Virus record (IMG/VR): IMGVR_UViG_3300025894_000925 | Coordinates: 25,460 to 89,459 of that record | Length of the DNA: 64,000 bases | Source: a virus | Reading direction: 5' to 3' (one strand) | In this document: positions 1-8,252 of the stretch, in pieces | Position numbering within the stretch: the stretch's first letter is position 1 | Layout: each line of letters opens with the position of its first letter | The notes under the pieces: generated by a model | The model's input: only the letters and a program-made list of their open reading frames with translations | What the model was told of the DNA's origin: nothing | Database searches by the model: none | Translations under genes and position numbers: made by a program

Positions 1-354
1 ATGGAAATCGTTAATAAGCTCAACATTGGGTAAATGCTTTGCCCATTCAATTCCTTGCACGTCTCGTTTGTCTCTATAGTATAAGTCGTGGTTTCCGGGA
101 ATAACTAAAACACGATCAAAGTTAGCACTCATTTCTTCAAGTGCTTCAATACTATACTTTAATGTAACCAAACTAATACTAGCACGATTGTTGTGCCAAT
201 CGCCCATCATAATACAAGTTTCGCATCCTTCGTTTTTGGCTTTGCGTACTGCCCATTTAACAAAGTTTAAACAATCTTCATTATGAAGTGTGCTATTACT
301 TTTTAAACCAAAATGAATGTCGGTAAACACCGCAGTCTTTTTAAATAGACTCAT
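1..354 (-). CDS. 47: gp47-like recombination nuclease subunit (metallophosphoesterase), 3' part outside window
   Basis: Only the first 118 codons lie in the window. The minus-strand start ATG is at 354 and overlaps the TGA of the neighbouring gene as ATGA. Three metallophosphoesterase motifs are visible in order: DIHFG near residue 12, GDWH near residue 50 and GNHD near residue 87. These are the metal ligands of the SbcD/Mre11 fold. In T4 the gp46/gp47 complex processes DNA ends for recombination-dependent replication, and 47 lies close to the late sigma gene 55, as here. The gene-47 assignment rests on the motifs plus this neighbourhood; another calcineurin-like phosphoesterase is possible. 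Confidence 0.82.
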   Translation of the reverse strand, partial: MSLFKKTAVFTDIHFGLKSNSTLHNEDCLNFVKWAVRKAKNEGCETCIMMGDWHNNRASISLVTLKYSIEALEEMSANFDRVLVIPGNHDLYYRDKRDVQGIEWAKHLPNVELINDFH

Positions 355-1316
355 TTTGTTTTTGCTTTTGGCTTAGCCGCTGGCTTCTTAACTTGTGGAT
401 TACGTTTCATTTTAGACAATGGAACCAATGGCTTTTCTCCTCTCGCTTCCATACTAGACGCACTTCCCCATTCGTTTGCCGCTTGTCTAGTATAACTTGG
501 ATTAAGACCGTTTGCTTCAAGGATATCATCTCTTAGATTCTGTCCTTTCTTTTCATTCAGCAGTACTCGAGTAAACGAATTTGTAACCGCGGCTGTATAG
601 TATGCAAACGGATTAGCACTTTTACTTTCGTCAAATTGTAAACCAATCTGTGATAACTGTAATAATGCCGTGCTACGCATCTCATCATTATACGTGTAAC
701 CACGCCAGTTTGATCTTGTAGCATAACGTTCAACTAGTTTCATAAACATTCTAGCAAGTGTATTGGTCATTTTGCCATGCTCTTGACTAAACCAACCATT
801 ATCTAAGCCACCTTCCCAATGGCTTTTGCCCACAATAAACGGTACACCGTTTTCATCGACTTTGTAATGATAAAATGGCGGAAACCTTAAACGCACATAT
901 TTTGTTGGTAAATCAGTTTCATCAGGATTAATTTGGAGCTCACCCTCGATGTTTTCCATTTTTAATCCAACTTCTTTGTTATTCTTTGGCTTACGTTTAA
1001 TTACTTCCTTTGGAACATGATCCCAAGTGGTTACACGAAAAACAACATCAGTTGCTGGAATATCTCTAACGTTAATAGCAAATTCAGCAAGTTTTACTTT
1101 GTTGCCGGCTTTAACTTGGATTTCATGTGCTTTTTTAGCCAAACGTTCAGCTCTGGCTCTACGCCCAGCCATAATATTAGTTTTATTGATCTTCTTTAGT
1201 TCTGGTAAAATAATATCGTATTCGTTATCAAGTTCTTCCAAATAGCTACAAAAGGTATTTTTACTTTTGGCTATCTCTTTTAGGATGTCTTTGTTATTTA
1301 AGTAGTTATGTCTCAT
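351..1316 (-). CDS. 55: Late-transcription sigma factor, T4 gp55-like
   Basis: The product has about 321 residues. The segment near residues 195-265 carries the gp55 signature: NWRGYTY-DEM, then NPFAYYTAAVTNSFTRVL followed by NEKKGQNLRDD, which resembles sigma region 2. In T4, gp55 replaces sigma-70 on host RNA polymerase and recognises TATAAATA. NATAAATA boxes upstream of several virion units here fit that role. It is longer than T4 gp55 (185 aa), with an extra N-terminal region and a Lys/Pro/Ala-rich basic tail. An in-frame ATG two codons upstream (1322) exists, but AGGGA lies 6 nt before the ATG at 1316, so I chose 1316. It is divergent from the virion module. Confidence 0.88.
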   Translation of the reverse strand: MRHNYLNNKDILKEIAKSKNTFCSYLEELDNEYDIILPELKKINKTNIMAGRRARAERLAKKAHEIQVKAGNKVKLAEFAINVRDIPATDVVFRVTTWDHVPKEVIKRKPKNNKEVGLKMENIEGELQINPDETDLPTKYVRLRFPPFYHYKVDENGVPFIVGKSHWEGGLDNGWFSQEHGKMTNTLARMFMKLVERYATRSNWRGYTYNDEMRSTALLQLSQIGLQFDESKSANPFAYYTAAVTNSFTRVLLNEKKGQNLRDDILEANGLNPSYTRQAANEWGSASSMEARGEKPLVPLSKMKRNPQVKKPAAKPKAKTK

Positions 1317-1354
1317 ATTCATTCCCTATGATAATATATGCACTTATTGTAAGC

Positions 1355-1362
1355 GATAAATA
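1355..1362 (+). promoter_or_regulatory. Putative late promoter box GATAAATA
   Basis: GATAAATA matches seven of eight positions of the T4 late box TATAAATA. It lies 30 nt before the first virion gene (ATG 1392), in the divergent gap that separates it from the late sigma gene. A GAGGAG ribosome site follows at about 1375-1380. Confidence 0.6.
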
Positions 1363-1391
1363 CATATAAAGCAAGAGGAGATTTAACCAAA

Positions 1392-2312
1392 ATGCCAACA
1401 GTCTTTAAAAATGGAATTATTTCATCTAACGGTGTCAATCTAGGCAAAACTGTAATTCCCGGTGCTGTAGCTGGAGCAAATGATATTGGTCAAGCTGTTG
1501 GCTCAAATGAATCACCATTGGATGCATTTGGCGGTGCTGGTGAAGCATTAGCCGGGTCAATTTTTAATCCAATTCCGCCAGGTGTTGCAGATGTTCTAAA
1601 AAAGCAACTTGGTCTAGGAAGTGCTAGTGGTGGCGAAAATGCTGTTGTTCCTTCCAATCAAGAACTAGGACCAAACAAAGGTGGCGGTACTACTGGTCAA
1701 GATTGGAGAGTTAAAATTGCATTGTCAGACAAAGCTGGCTATTTTTACAATGATCCATCTAACGCTGGTATAATGGCTCCTCTCTATAAAAACCCTGAAG
1801 GATTTAAAGGAATTATTTTCCCTTATAACCCTAGTGTAACATTCAGTCACACAGCCAGGTATGGTAGTCAAAAACTTACACATAGTAATTATGACGCTTA
1901 CTTCTACGAGGGATCAGAAGTGTCTTCGATCCAACTCGATGGTGAATTTAGTTGTCAAACACAAGTAGAAGCCAAGTATTTGTTAGCTTCTGTTTATTTT
2001 TTACGCGGTGCTACTAAGATGTGGTTTGGTAAGAGTCAACGAGCAGGAACTCCTCCGCCAATGGTATTTTTAAATGGATATGGAAAACACTATTTTCCAA
2101 ATGTGCCTTGTGTGGTTACAAACTTTACACATACCATGCCCAATGATGTTGATTATATAGCTACAACAAATGACCCAGGAGGTACTCGTATGCCAACCAA
2201 CAGTAACATTCAATGTTCCTTGCAACCAGTCTACTCCAGACGTACTTTGCATAACGATTTTAATTTAGACGATTTTGCCGCAGGTAAATTGGTTGGAAAA
2301 GGATTTGTCTAA
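1392..2312 (+). CDS. Baseplate/tail-tube cap protein, gp48/gp54-like
   Basis: The product has 306 residues. The N-terminal ~100 residues are Gly/Ala-rich, followed by a structured part beginning near residue 110 (DWRVKIALSD). A middle segment has IIFPYNPSVTFSHTARYG and later PPMVFLNGYGKHYFPNVP, a pattern I associate with tube-end or baseplate tube proteins of T4-like marine phages. It opens the baseplate operon, overlaps the start of the gp53-like gene (TAATGG) and has GAGGAG 11 nt upstream. In T4, gp54 and gp48 form the platform on which the tail tube polymerises. Whether this is gp48 or gp54 cannot be decided by eye. Confidence 0.6.
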   Translation: MPTVFKNGIISSNGVNLGKTVIPGAVAGANDIGQAVGSNESPLDAFGGAGEALAGSIFNPIPPGVADVLKKQLGLGSASGGENAVVPSNQELGPNKGGGTTGQDWRVKIALSDKAGYFYNDPSNAGIMAPLYKNPEGFKGIIFPYNPSVTFSHTARYGSQKLTHSNYDAYFYEGSEVSSIQLDGEFSCQTQVEAKYLLASVYFLRGATKMWFGKSQRAGTPPPMVFLNGYGKHYFPNVPCVVTNFTHTMPNDVDYIATTNDPGGTRMPTNSNIQCSLQPVYSRRTLHNDFNLDDFAAGKLVGKGFV

Positions 2313-2623
2313 TGGCCATACAGAAAAAAGAATATCATGAAACAAGTCCTTATTTTAATACAGAACTATATGGCAAGTATCTTGATGTATTAGAAGCCAG
2401 GACATTTACGTTTCGTGCTGATGATGTTGATTATCAAATTGAATCTGGGTATGCATTTTCGCCACAAAAGTTAGCATATGCTTTGTATGGAGATACAAGA
2501 CTGTGGTGGGTATTTTCTGTTCGCAATCCCAATACACTTGTTAATCCTTTGCTTGATTTTCAAGCCGGAGTTTGGATCAAAGTTCCATACAAACAAACGT
2601 TAATTGATGACTTAGGAATTTAA
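2312..2623 (+). CDS. 53: Baseplate wedge protein, gp53-like
   Basis: The product has 103 residues. The central stretch YAFSPQKLAYALYGDTRLWW, followed by NPLLDFQAG and WIKVPYK, is the LysM-like arrangement found in gp53 and small contractile-tail proteins: a WW-containing helix, then a beta hairpin ending in a hydrophobic 'I-K-V-P' strand. T4 gp53 joins neighbouring wedges around the hub. It is shorter than T4 gp53 (196 aa), so only the LysM-like core appears to be kept. Its start overlaps the stop of the tube-cap gene and it ends 1 nt before the next gene. Confidence 0.72.
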   Translation: MAIQKKEYHETSPYFNTELYGKYLDVLEARTFTFRADDVDYQIESGYAFSPQKLAYALYGDTRLWWVFSVRNPNTLVNPLLDFQAGVWIKVPYKQTLIDDLGI

Positions 2624-2624
2624 C

Positions 2625-2861
2625 ATGCCTGATACATTTGAAACTAGGCGCCAAAACAACGAACAAGCTCATAGAGATGTTGCCGGAGATAGTGTTAGAC
2701 CAGGCTCATTGGATCCAGGATTATCAACTCCAGCTGATACAGCATTGGGTGATGTTGTGTGGTTAACAGAAGAAGAAATTAATTTTATTGAAAATAAAGG
2801 CCCAGATGGCAGTATTGACAATGATTTTGCACCTCCACTGGTTACGGATTCTGTAGAATAA
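2625..2861 (+). CDS. Small acidic hypothetical protein in the baseplate operon
   Basis: The product has 78 residues, is acidic, rich in Asp, Pro and Gly, and has no recognisable motif or membrane segment. It sits tightly between the gp53-like gene and the hub gene and ends in a TAATG junction with the latter (2859-2863). Translational coupling suggests a structural or assembly role, but no function can be assigned. Confidence 0.7.
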   Translation: MPDTFETRRQNNEQAHRDVAGDSVRPGSLDPGLSTPADTALGDVVWLTEEEINFIENKGPDGSIDNDFAPPLVTDSVE

Positions 2862-5497
2862 TGGTAGATGTTTCAGAAAATTCAGCTAACGTAGCAGAAG
2901 CCGCTTCTGCTAAACTAGTAGGGCTTGATAACGTATTACATGAATACGCCAGTTATACATACCGTTTGAGTTTGTATATGCTATCACGCGAGGACTATAC
3001 AACCATAAGCGAAAAGCCATTCTCATGGAGACCAAAGAATTGCATTGTTGCAGGTGCAGGAAAACATGACCCTGTGCTAGATAAAAGACATCCTGACTTT
3101 GGTGATGATTTTTATTTTGATGAATTACAAATCCTAACAATGGTAGGATTGAACAAACGTTCTAAAGCCAGTAACGTACTGGATATTGATTTCACTCTCA
3201 TTGAGCCATATGGTTTAACATTCCTTGATAGACTGGTAGTTGGTAGTTCACGTGTTGGATCTAAGAATTACTTGGACATGCCATATTTGTTACAGATTGA
3301 ATTTTTTGGTCACAACGACGAAGGTGTAACAGATTTTAAACCTATTCCGAGAACAAAGAAAGCATTTCCAATCCGTATATTAGCAATGGAAATTGATGTT
3401 TCAACAAAAGGCTCAACATATAAAGTAAAAGCAAGTCCGTACAGTCATGGAGCATTTGATGATAAACTAGCAACAACTCCAGTCAATCTGCAGGTTACTG
3501 CAAGTACAGTACAAGAGTTTTTTGCTAGTAAACAAAGTAAAAAGTTATCACAATCAATTAACGCACAACGTGAATCGGCCGCAGTAGACGATGTGTTCGG
3601 CGAAGGCAAATCAGATTTCCAAATAGCTGGATTAAATATCAGTGTTGATACATATGCCAATGGGTTGAATCAATGGTTTGAATACCAAGTTGGAGAAAAA
3701 GCAAGAGATCATCCTGACAAAGTTATATTCAATTTTGATGCTGAAATTGCAAACTCACGAATAGTAAAACAACAACAAACTGATCACAAGAAAACAAAAT
3801 TACCAAAGCCTGGTACACAAGAAGCGGCCGCGTTAGCTCGTGCTGGAGGCAAAGGCCCTGACTTTAATAAAAAAGAATTTAGTATTAACGCAGGAACAAC
3901 TGTTGAAAAAGTAATTGATATGGTTATGCGTAGCAGTACATATGTAACGGATCAGTTACTTGATGCTAAAGATCCTGCTATTGCAAAATTAGGCCCAGAA
4001 GAAATTGCTAAAAAACTTGAAAAGAATTTTAATTGGTACAAGATTATACCATCAGTTAAACTAGGAGAATTTGACGAAAAAGCAAATCGTTTTGCTAAGA
4101 TTGTTACATATAATGTTGTAAAGTATGAAGTTAGTGATACCAAGCACCCACACGGACCTAAAAAGACTCCTACAGTATATCATAAATCTTACAACTATTT
4201 GTACACAGGACAAAATAAAGATGTACTTGATTTTAAAATTGAGTTTAACGCTCTTTATTATAACGTTGTTACTATTAACAGAGCGGCGGCCCAAACAAGT
4301 ACAGTTACTCCCGGTGGAAGTCAAAGCAACAGTACTCCAGTGGTAAATCCAGACGGTGGAACAAATTCACCTTTTGCGGCACAGTACGAAGTTATTGCCG
4401 GAAGTAAAACTGCCTCTGGACTTGACGCCGAAGCTGACGAAAGATCAGCAACTATCAACGACATTCAAAGTAATCTATACCAAAACGCTAAAGCAGACAT
4501 GCTTAATGTTTCACTTGATATAGTTGGAGATCCTGATTTTATTAAACAGGACGATGTATTTGTTAACCCAGGACAACCTGATTATCTAAGCAATACAGCA
4601 GGTCCTTATATTTCACGAGCTGGAAGTTTAACAATGGACAAAGGTGAACTGTATGCACTTGTTAAATGGAGAACACCAACTGATATTGAACCCGAGACAG
4701 GATTAATAAGAAGTGGTGCATATAGCGAAAGTACCTTCAGTGGTATGTATAGAATACTTGCAGTTAAAAACACATTCAGGCAAGGACAGTTCAAGCAAAC
4801 TGTTGATCTAATCAGAGCTTATAAACTAGAAATAGCCGATACTCAAAACAGAACACGTGACGAAGAATTCTTAAGAGGACGAGCCAAGCCCAAGACTTCT
4901 AAATTAGCAACTAAAGGATCAATTGAAGTTGATACAATTGGTGCAGATATTGTTAATGTTTCAGACGTTAGTCAAGGAAGTGTTGGTGCTGGAAACATTA
5001 TATCTCCAGTAGATGATTTTGGAGATTTTGCTAGTGCGGCAGGAGTATCAAATACAACAATACCAAACGTCGGGGATATTGGTGCAGGAATTGGTGGACT
5101 AAGTGGAGCACTTGCTGATGCAAGTCAGTTTGTAAACTCAGCACTACCAATTGGTGGATTTACCAATGCTGTTACTGGTGCCATTGATGAATTAAGTGGT
5201 GCAGTTGGATTACAAAATGCTGTTAGTAGCATTGCTTCGTTAGGAGCAGGAACAGGCAGTGGAGATATATTACAACAAGGTGTAAACTTTGCAAACAAGT
5301 TTGCAAATGGTGTAGGAGTAACAGGCGCCAAAGCAGATCTAATGCAATTAGCAAGTTTTGTTGACGGTGTTGATTTTAATACTGTAGTTGCAAACGAAGC
5401 AGGATCACCTGAAACAAATAATGCACCGGTTATAACAGGCTTTGCTAAAGCATCAATTCCATCGTTTACAGATGATGATGATTTAGGTATAGCATAG
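2861..5497 (+). CDS. Large baseplate hub protein, candidate gp27 equivalent
   Basis: The product has 878 residues. The N-terminal ~400 residues form a mixed alpha/beta region with typical hub-type text (FTLIEPYGLTFLDRLVVGS, then YLLQIEFFGHNDEG) and KVKASPYSH near residue 190. I take these as the duplicated tail-tube-like barrels of gp27-family hubs. The last ~200 residues are low-complexity Gly/Ala/Val/Asn sequence with short helices. It lies directly before the gp5-like spike, as 27-family hubs often do, and is over twice the length of T4 gp27 (391 aa). The identity is positional and fold-based, so a different baseplate protein is possible. Confidence 0.55.
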   Translation: MVDVSENSANVAEAASAKLVGLDNVLHEYASYTYRLSLYMLSREDYTTISEKPFSWRPKNCIVAGAGKHDPVLDKRHPDFGDDFYFDELQILTMVGLNKRSKASNVLDIDFTLIEPYGLTFLDRLVVGSSRVGSKNYLDMPYLLQIEFFGHNDEGVTDFKPIPRTKKAFPIRILAMEIDVSTKGSTYKVKASPYSHGAFDDKLATTPVNLQVTASTVQEFFASKQSKKLSQSINAQRESAAVDDVFGEGKSDFQIAGLNISVDTYANGLNQWFEYQVGEKARDHPDKVIFNFDAEIANSRIVKQQQTDHKKTKLPKPGTQEAAALARAGGKGPDFNKKEFSINAGTTVEKVIDMVMRSSTYVTDQLLDAKDPAIAKLGPEEIAKKLEKNFNWYKIIPSVKLGEFDEKANRFAKIVTYNVVKYEVSDTKHPHGPKKTPTVYHKSYNYLYTGQNKDVLDFKIEFNALYYNVVTINRAAAQTSTVTPGGSQSNSTPVVNPDGGTNSPFAAQYEVIAGSKTASGLDAEADERSATINDIQSNLYQNAKADMLNVSLDIVGDPDFIKQDDVFVNPGQPDYLSNTAGPYISRAGSLTMDKGELYALVKWRTPTDIEPETGLIRSGAYSESTFSGMYRILAVKNTFRQGQFKQTVDLIRAYKLEIADTQNRTRDEEFLRGRAKPKTSKLATKGSIEVDTIGADIVNVSDVSQGSVGAGNIISPVDDFGDFASAAGVSNTTIPNVGDIGAGIGGLSGALADASQFVNSALPIGGFTNAVTGAIDELSGAVGLQNAVSSIASLGAGTGSGDILQQGVNFANKFANGVGVTGAKADLMQLASFVDGVDFNTVVANEAGSPETNNAPVITGFAKASIPSFTDDDDLGIA

Positions 5498-5518
5498 TAA
5501 GGTCAGGTATATAATAGT

Positions 5519-7795
5519 ATGGCAGTAGGAAGAAGATTAGGTAATGATAGAGTTGCACCGTGGGCTGACGTTAGCAAGACCGGCGGACAAGTCATTGAAA
5601 ACGGACCGTACATTGGAGTTATTAAAAATAACCTAGATCCAACACGTAGTGGTAGATTGCAAGTTTATATCACAGACCTTGGCGGTAGTGAAGACGAAGT
5701 GCAGAACTGGAGAACAGTTTCTTATGCAAGTCCTTTCTTTGGCAGTACTTTTCAACCTGAAGCAACAGAAGTAACGGCACATGATACAGTACACCACAAC
5801 TACGGAATGTGGATGGTACCGCCTGACATTGGCAATGAAGTATTGTGTATTTTTGTAAACGGCGATCCGGGTCGTGGATATTGGTTTGCATGTGTTGATA
5901 AGCATCTTTCTCACAATGGGTTACCAGCCAATAACAGTCATTTTGGACCACAAGAACAAGGTACAGTAGTTAGTGCTCTTACAAAAGCAAGTATAGGCCT
6001 AGGAAGAAAACAACCAAGCGGTGAGTTCAACGAAAACAAAGAAGGCAATATTGGTCCTAGTTACTTAACAAATCCAAAAAGTGTACACGAATACCAAGCA
6101 GAAGTTTTAATCAATCAAGGTCTTGACGGAGATTTAGGCAAAGGTCCTATTTCAAGCAGTAGCCAACGTGAAACTCCTAGTAACGTATTTGGTATTAGTA
6201 CACCAGGAAGACCAACAGCAGATCCAACACTCGCACCAGATTATCTTAAACGTCTGAATGAAGGTAAGTTAACTGAAGAAGATTACGCAGTACGACAACG
6301 CCGAGGCGGTCATAGTTTTATTATGGACGATGGCGATCTCAGTGGAAACGATCAACTATTAAGATTACGTTCTAGTGCCGGCCATCAAATTCTAATGAGT
6401 GATGATGCAAAACTTATTAACATCATAAATGGTAATGGTAGTGTATGGTTAGAAATGACTGGCGATGGTCATTTGATGATGTATTCATATGGTGGTATGC
6501 ATATTAGAACAGAAGGTGAAATGAATTTTCACGCTGATAGTAATATCAATATGCACACCAAGAAAAACTTTAATGTGCATGCCGACGGTGATATTGCACT
6601 GGATAGTCAAGCAAGTCTAACATTAAAATCCAATGTATCAATGACACAGTACAGTGGACAAATATCTGTTGGTAGCGGTGGTAATATTACTACAAGTGCC
6701 GCGGCAAAAGTTGATACAACTGCTGGTGGAAATATAAATCTATTCACTCCTAAAGAACTGCATCTAAATACTGCCTCTGGACCAATTGTACCAGATCCAG
6801 GAAACTTAAAGAAGTTTTACCATGCAGACGTTAATAGAGATAGTTTGGCTACACCGTGGACAAGTGTTCCCAAAGGCAATATCAGTATAGCCAGTATAGT
6901 TCCTGCACATGAGCCATGGGCAAGACAGACCGGCGAAGCAATGACTGACACAGGTTTTGTGGTAGGACAAGTATTAACTGCCGCATCAGCAACAAGAGAA
7001 ACAAATACAGCCACAACATTTGCTGAGGTTGGCGGAACGATCGCTGGAGGCAATGGACCAACTACAAGTGTAGCACAAACCAATACAACCAGTGCCGCAA
7101 GTAGTGGAACAGCTAGTCCTGTTGGTGATTCTAACTCAAGTGGTAAACCTCCCACTGGTAAACCTCCTGCAACTGGAAACAGTACAGATTCTGGACCAGC
7201 AACTGCTGAAAATCAAAGTATACAAGGTGGAATAACCGGTAGAGATTTAAGCAGTAAAGATGCTCCACCAACAACTATTGGTGTTGCAAATCTTAGTCCC
7301 GAACAAACACAAGCACTCAAAGCACAGATATCCAAAAGCGAAAGCGGTGGAAAATATGATGCTGTTAATCGGTTCAATTATCTTGGAAGATATCAGGTTG
7401 GTGGAGCAGTGTTACAAGACCAAGGATTATTACGTCCTGAATACGTTAAAAAATATGGTAACAAAGCCGCATTGCATCCTGAAGCGTGGACTGCTAAAGC
7501 ACACAGTTTAGGTATCAGAAGTCAAGGAGATTTCTTAGCCAATGGTGCAGTACAAGAACAAGTTATGGATAATTTACTAGTAAGCAATGCTAAAACATTA
7601 AAACGTATTGGTGGAAGTCAAAGTGGAGATAGCCCCGCTACAACTGGTGGTATGTTACAAACTGCTCATTTATTAGGTGCAGGTGGAGCAAAGAAATGGA
7701 GAAACGGTGGCGGAGGGTCTGACGCTAACGGAACAACTGGTATTGCATACTTTAACAAAGGTAGACATGCTGTTGAACAAGTAGCCACTGCTTAA
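5519..7795 (+). CDS. 5: Baseplate spike with C-terminal peptidoglycan hydrolase, gp5-like
   Basis: The product has 758 residues. Residues ~28-135 look like the gp5/VgrG OB fold (GVIKNNLDPTRSGRLQVYI and VPPDIGNEVLCIFVNGDPGRGYW). Residues ~265-420 contain short repeating strands (INMHTKKNFNVHADGDIALD) typical of the triple beta-helix needle. A Ser/Thr/Asn-rich linker follows, then residues ~600-758 contain ISKSESGGKYDAVN and YLGRYQVGG, a transglycosylase-like catalytic segment with Glu in SESGG. The order differs from T4 gp5, where the lysozyme lies between the OB fold and the helix; here it is C-terminal. The protein pierces the outer membrane and cuts peptidoglycan at injection. Confidence 0.88.
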   Translation: MAVGRRLGNDRVAPWADVSKTGGQVIENGPYIGVIKNNLDPTRSGRLQVYITDLGGSEDEVQNWRTVSYASPFFGSTFQPEATEVTAHDTVHHNYGMWMVPPDIGNEVLCIFVNGDPGRGYWFACVDKHLSHNGLPANNSHFGPQEQGTVVSALTKASIGLGRKQPSGEFNENKEGNIGPSYLTNPKSVHEYQAEVLINQGLDGDLGKGPISSSSQRETPSNVFGISTPGRPTADPTLAPDYLKRLNEGKLTEEDYAVRQRRGGHSFIMDDGDLSGNDQLLRLRSSAGHQILMSDDAKLINIINGNGSVWLEMTGDGHLMMYSYGGMHIRTEGEMNFHADSNINMHTKKNFNVHADGDIALDSQASLTLKSNVSMTQYSGQISVGSGGNITTSAAAKVDTTAGGNINLFTPKELHLNTASGPIVPDPGNLKKFYHADVNRDSLATPWTSVPKGNISIASIVPAHEPWARQTGEAMTDTGFVVGQVLTAASATRETNTATTFAEVGGTIAGGNGPTTSVAQTNTTSAASSGTASPVGDSNSSGKPPTGKPPATGNSTDSGPATAENQSIQGGITGRDLSSKDAPPTTIGVANLSPEQTQALKAQISKSESGGKYDAVNRFNYLGRYQVGGAVLQDQGLLRPEYVKKYGNKAALHPEAWTAKAHSLGIRSQGDFLANGAVQEQVMDNLLVSNAKTLKRIGGSQSGDSPATTGGMLQTAHLLGAGGAKKWRNGGGGSDANGTTGIAYFNKGRHAVEQVATA

Positions 7796-7812
7796 AATAG
7801 GTAAATATTGAT

Positions 7813-8187
7813 ATGGCAAGATATAAAGGTTTTAGTACAGTAGGACGCTACAAAAAGTTTAGAGCAGTTGATGTTGATTTAGTTAAACAGGACTTGCTCA
7901 ATCACTTTAATATACGTAAAGGTGAAAAGCTAATGAACCCTGAGTTTGGTTCAATAGTTTGGAATTGCCTTTATGAGCCAATTACCGATGAAATCAGAGG
8001 CCTAATCATCGAAGACGTAACAAAAATTGTTAGTTACGACCCACGTACAGCGGTTAGGAACATTATTGTTGATCAATACGATACCGGAATTCAAATTGAA
8101 GTTGAAATAGACTTTATAACAACAAATCAGCAAGAAATTCTAACTGTTAACTTTGACCGCGATAGAGGTCTAGCCACCCAAACTTAA
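7813..8187 (+). CDS. 25: Baseplate wedge protein gp25
   Basis: The product has 124 residues. It contains the gp25/GPW family core: FNIRKGEKLMNPEFGS (the family's R-GE---PEFG motif), then YEPITDEI and a C-terminal beta strand pair. gp25 binds the sheath initiator ring and the gp6 wedge and is one of the most conserved contractile-tail proteins. Length matches T4 gp25 (132 aa). It lies between spike and gp6 as in most T4-like phages. A weak GGTAAATA box occurs at 7799-7806. Confidence 0.93.
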   Translation: MARYKGFSTVGRYKKFRAVDVDLVKQDLLNHFNIRKGEKLMNPEFGSIVWNCLYEPITDEIRGLIIEDVTKIVSYDPRTAVRNIIVDQYDTGIQIEVEIDFITTNQQEILTVNFDRDRGLATQT

Positions 8188-8207
8188 TATACGCACTTTT
8201 TAAATCA

Positions 8208-8215
8208 CATAAATA
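8208..8215 (+). promoter_or_regulatory. Putative late promoter box CATAAATA
   Basis: CATAAATA lies 38 nt before the gp6 start, in a 65-nt gap between gp25 and gp6. It matches the T4 late -10 box TATAAATA at seven of eight positions. Confidence 0.55.
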
Positions 8216-8252
8216 ATAGCATAAAGAGATATTATTTAAGGTGTGACTCAAC

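Noticed and set aside
7799-7806. GGTAAATA before gp25 and CGTAAATA before the adhesin (27446-27453) as late promoters
   Set aside because: They lose the AT step after the first base of NATAAATA; weaker than the other boxes and not listed.
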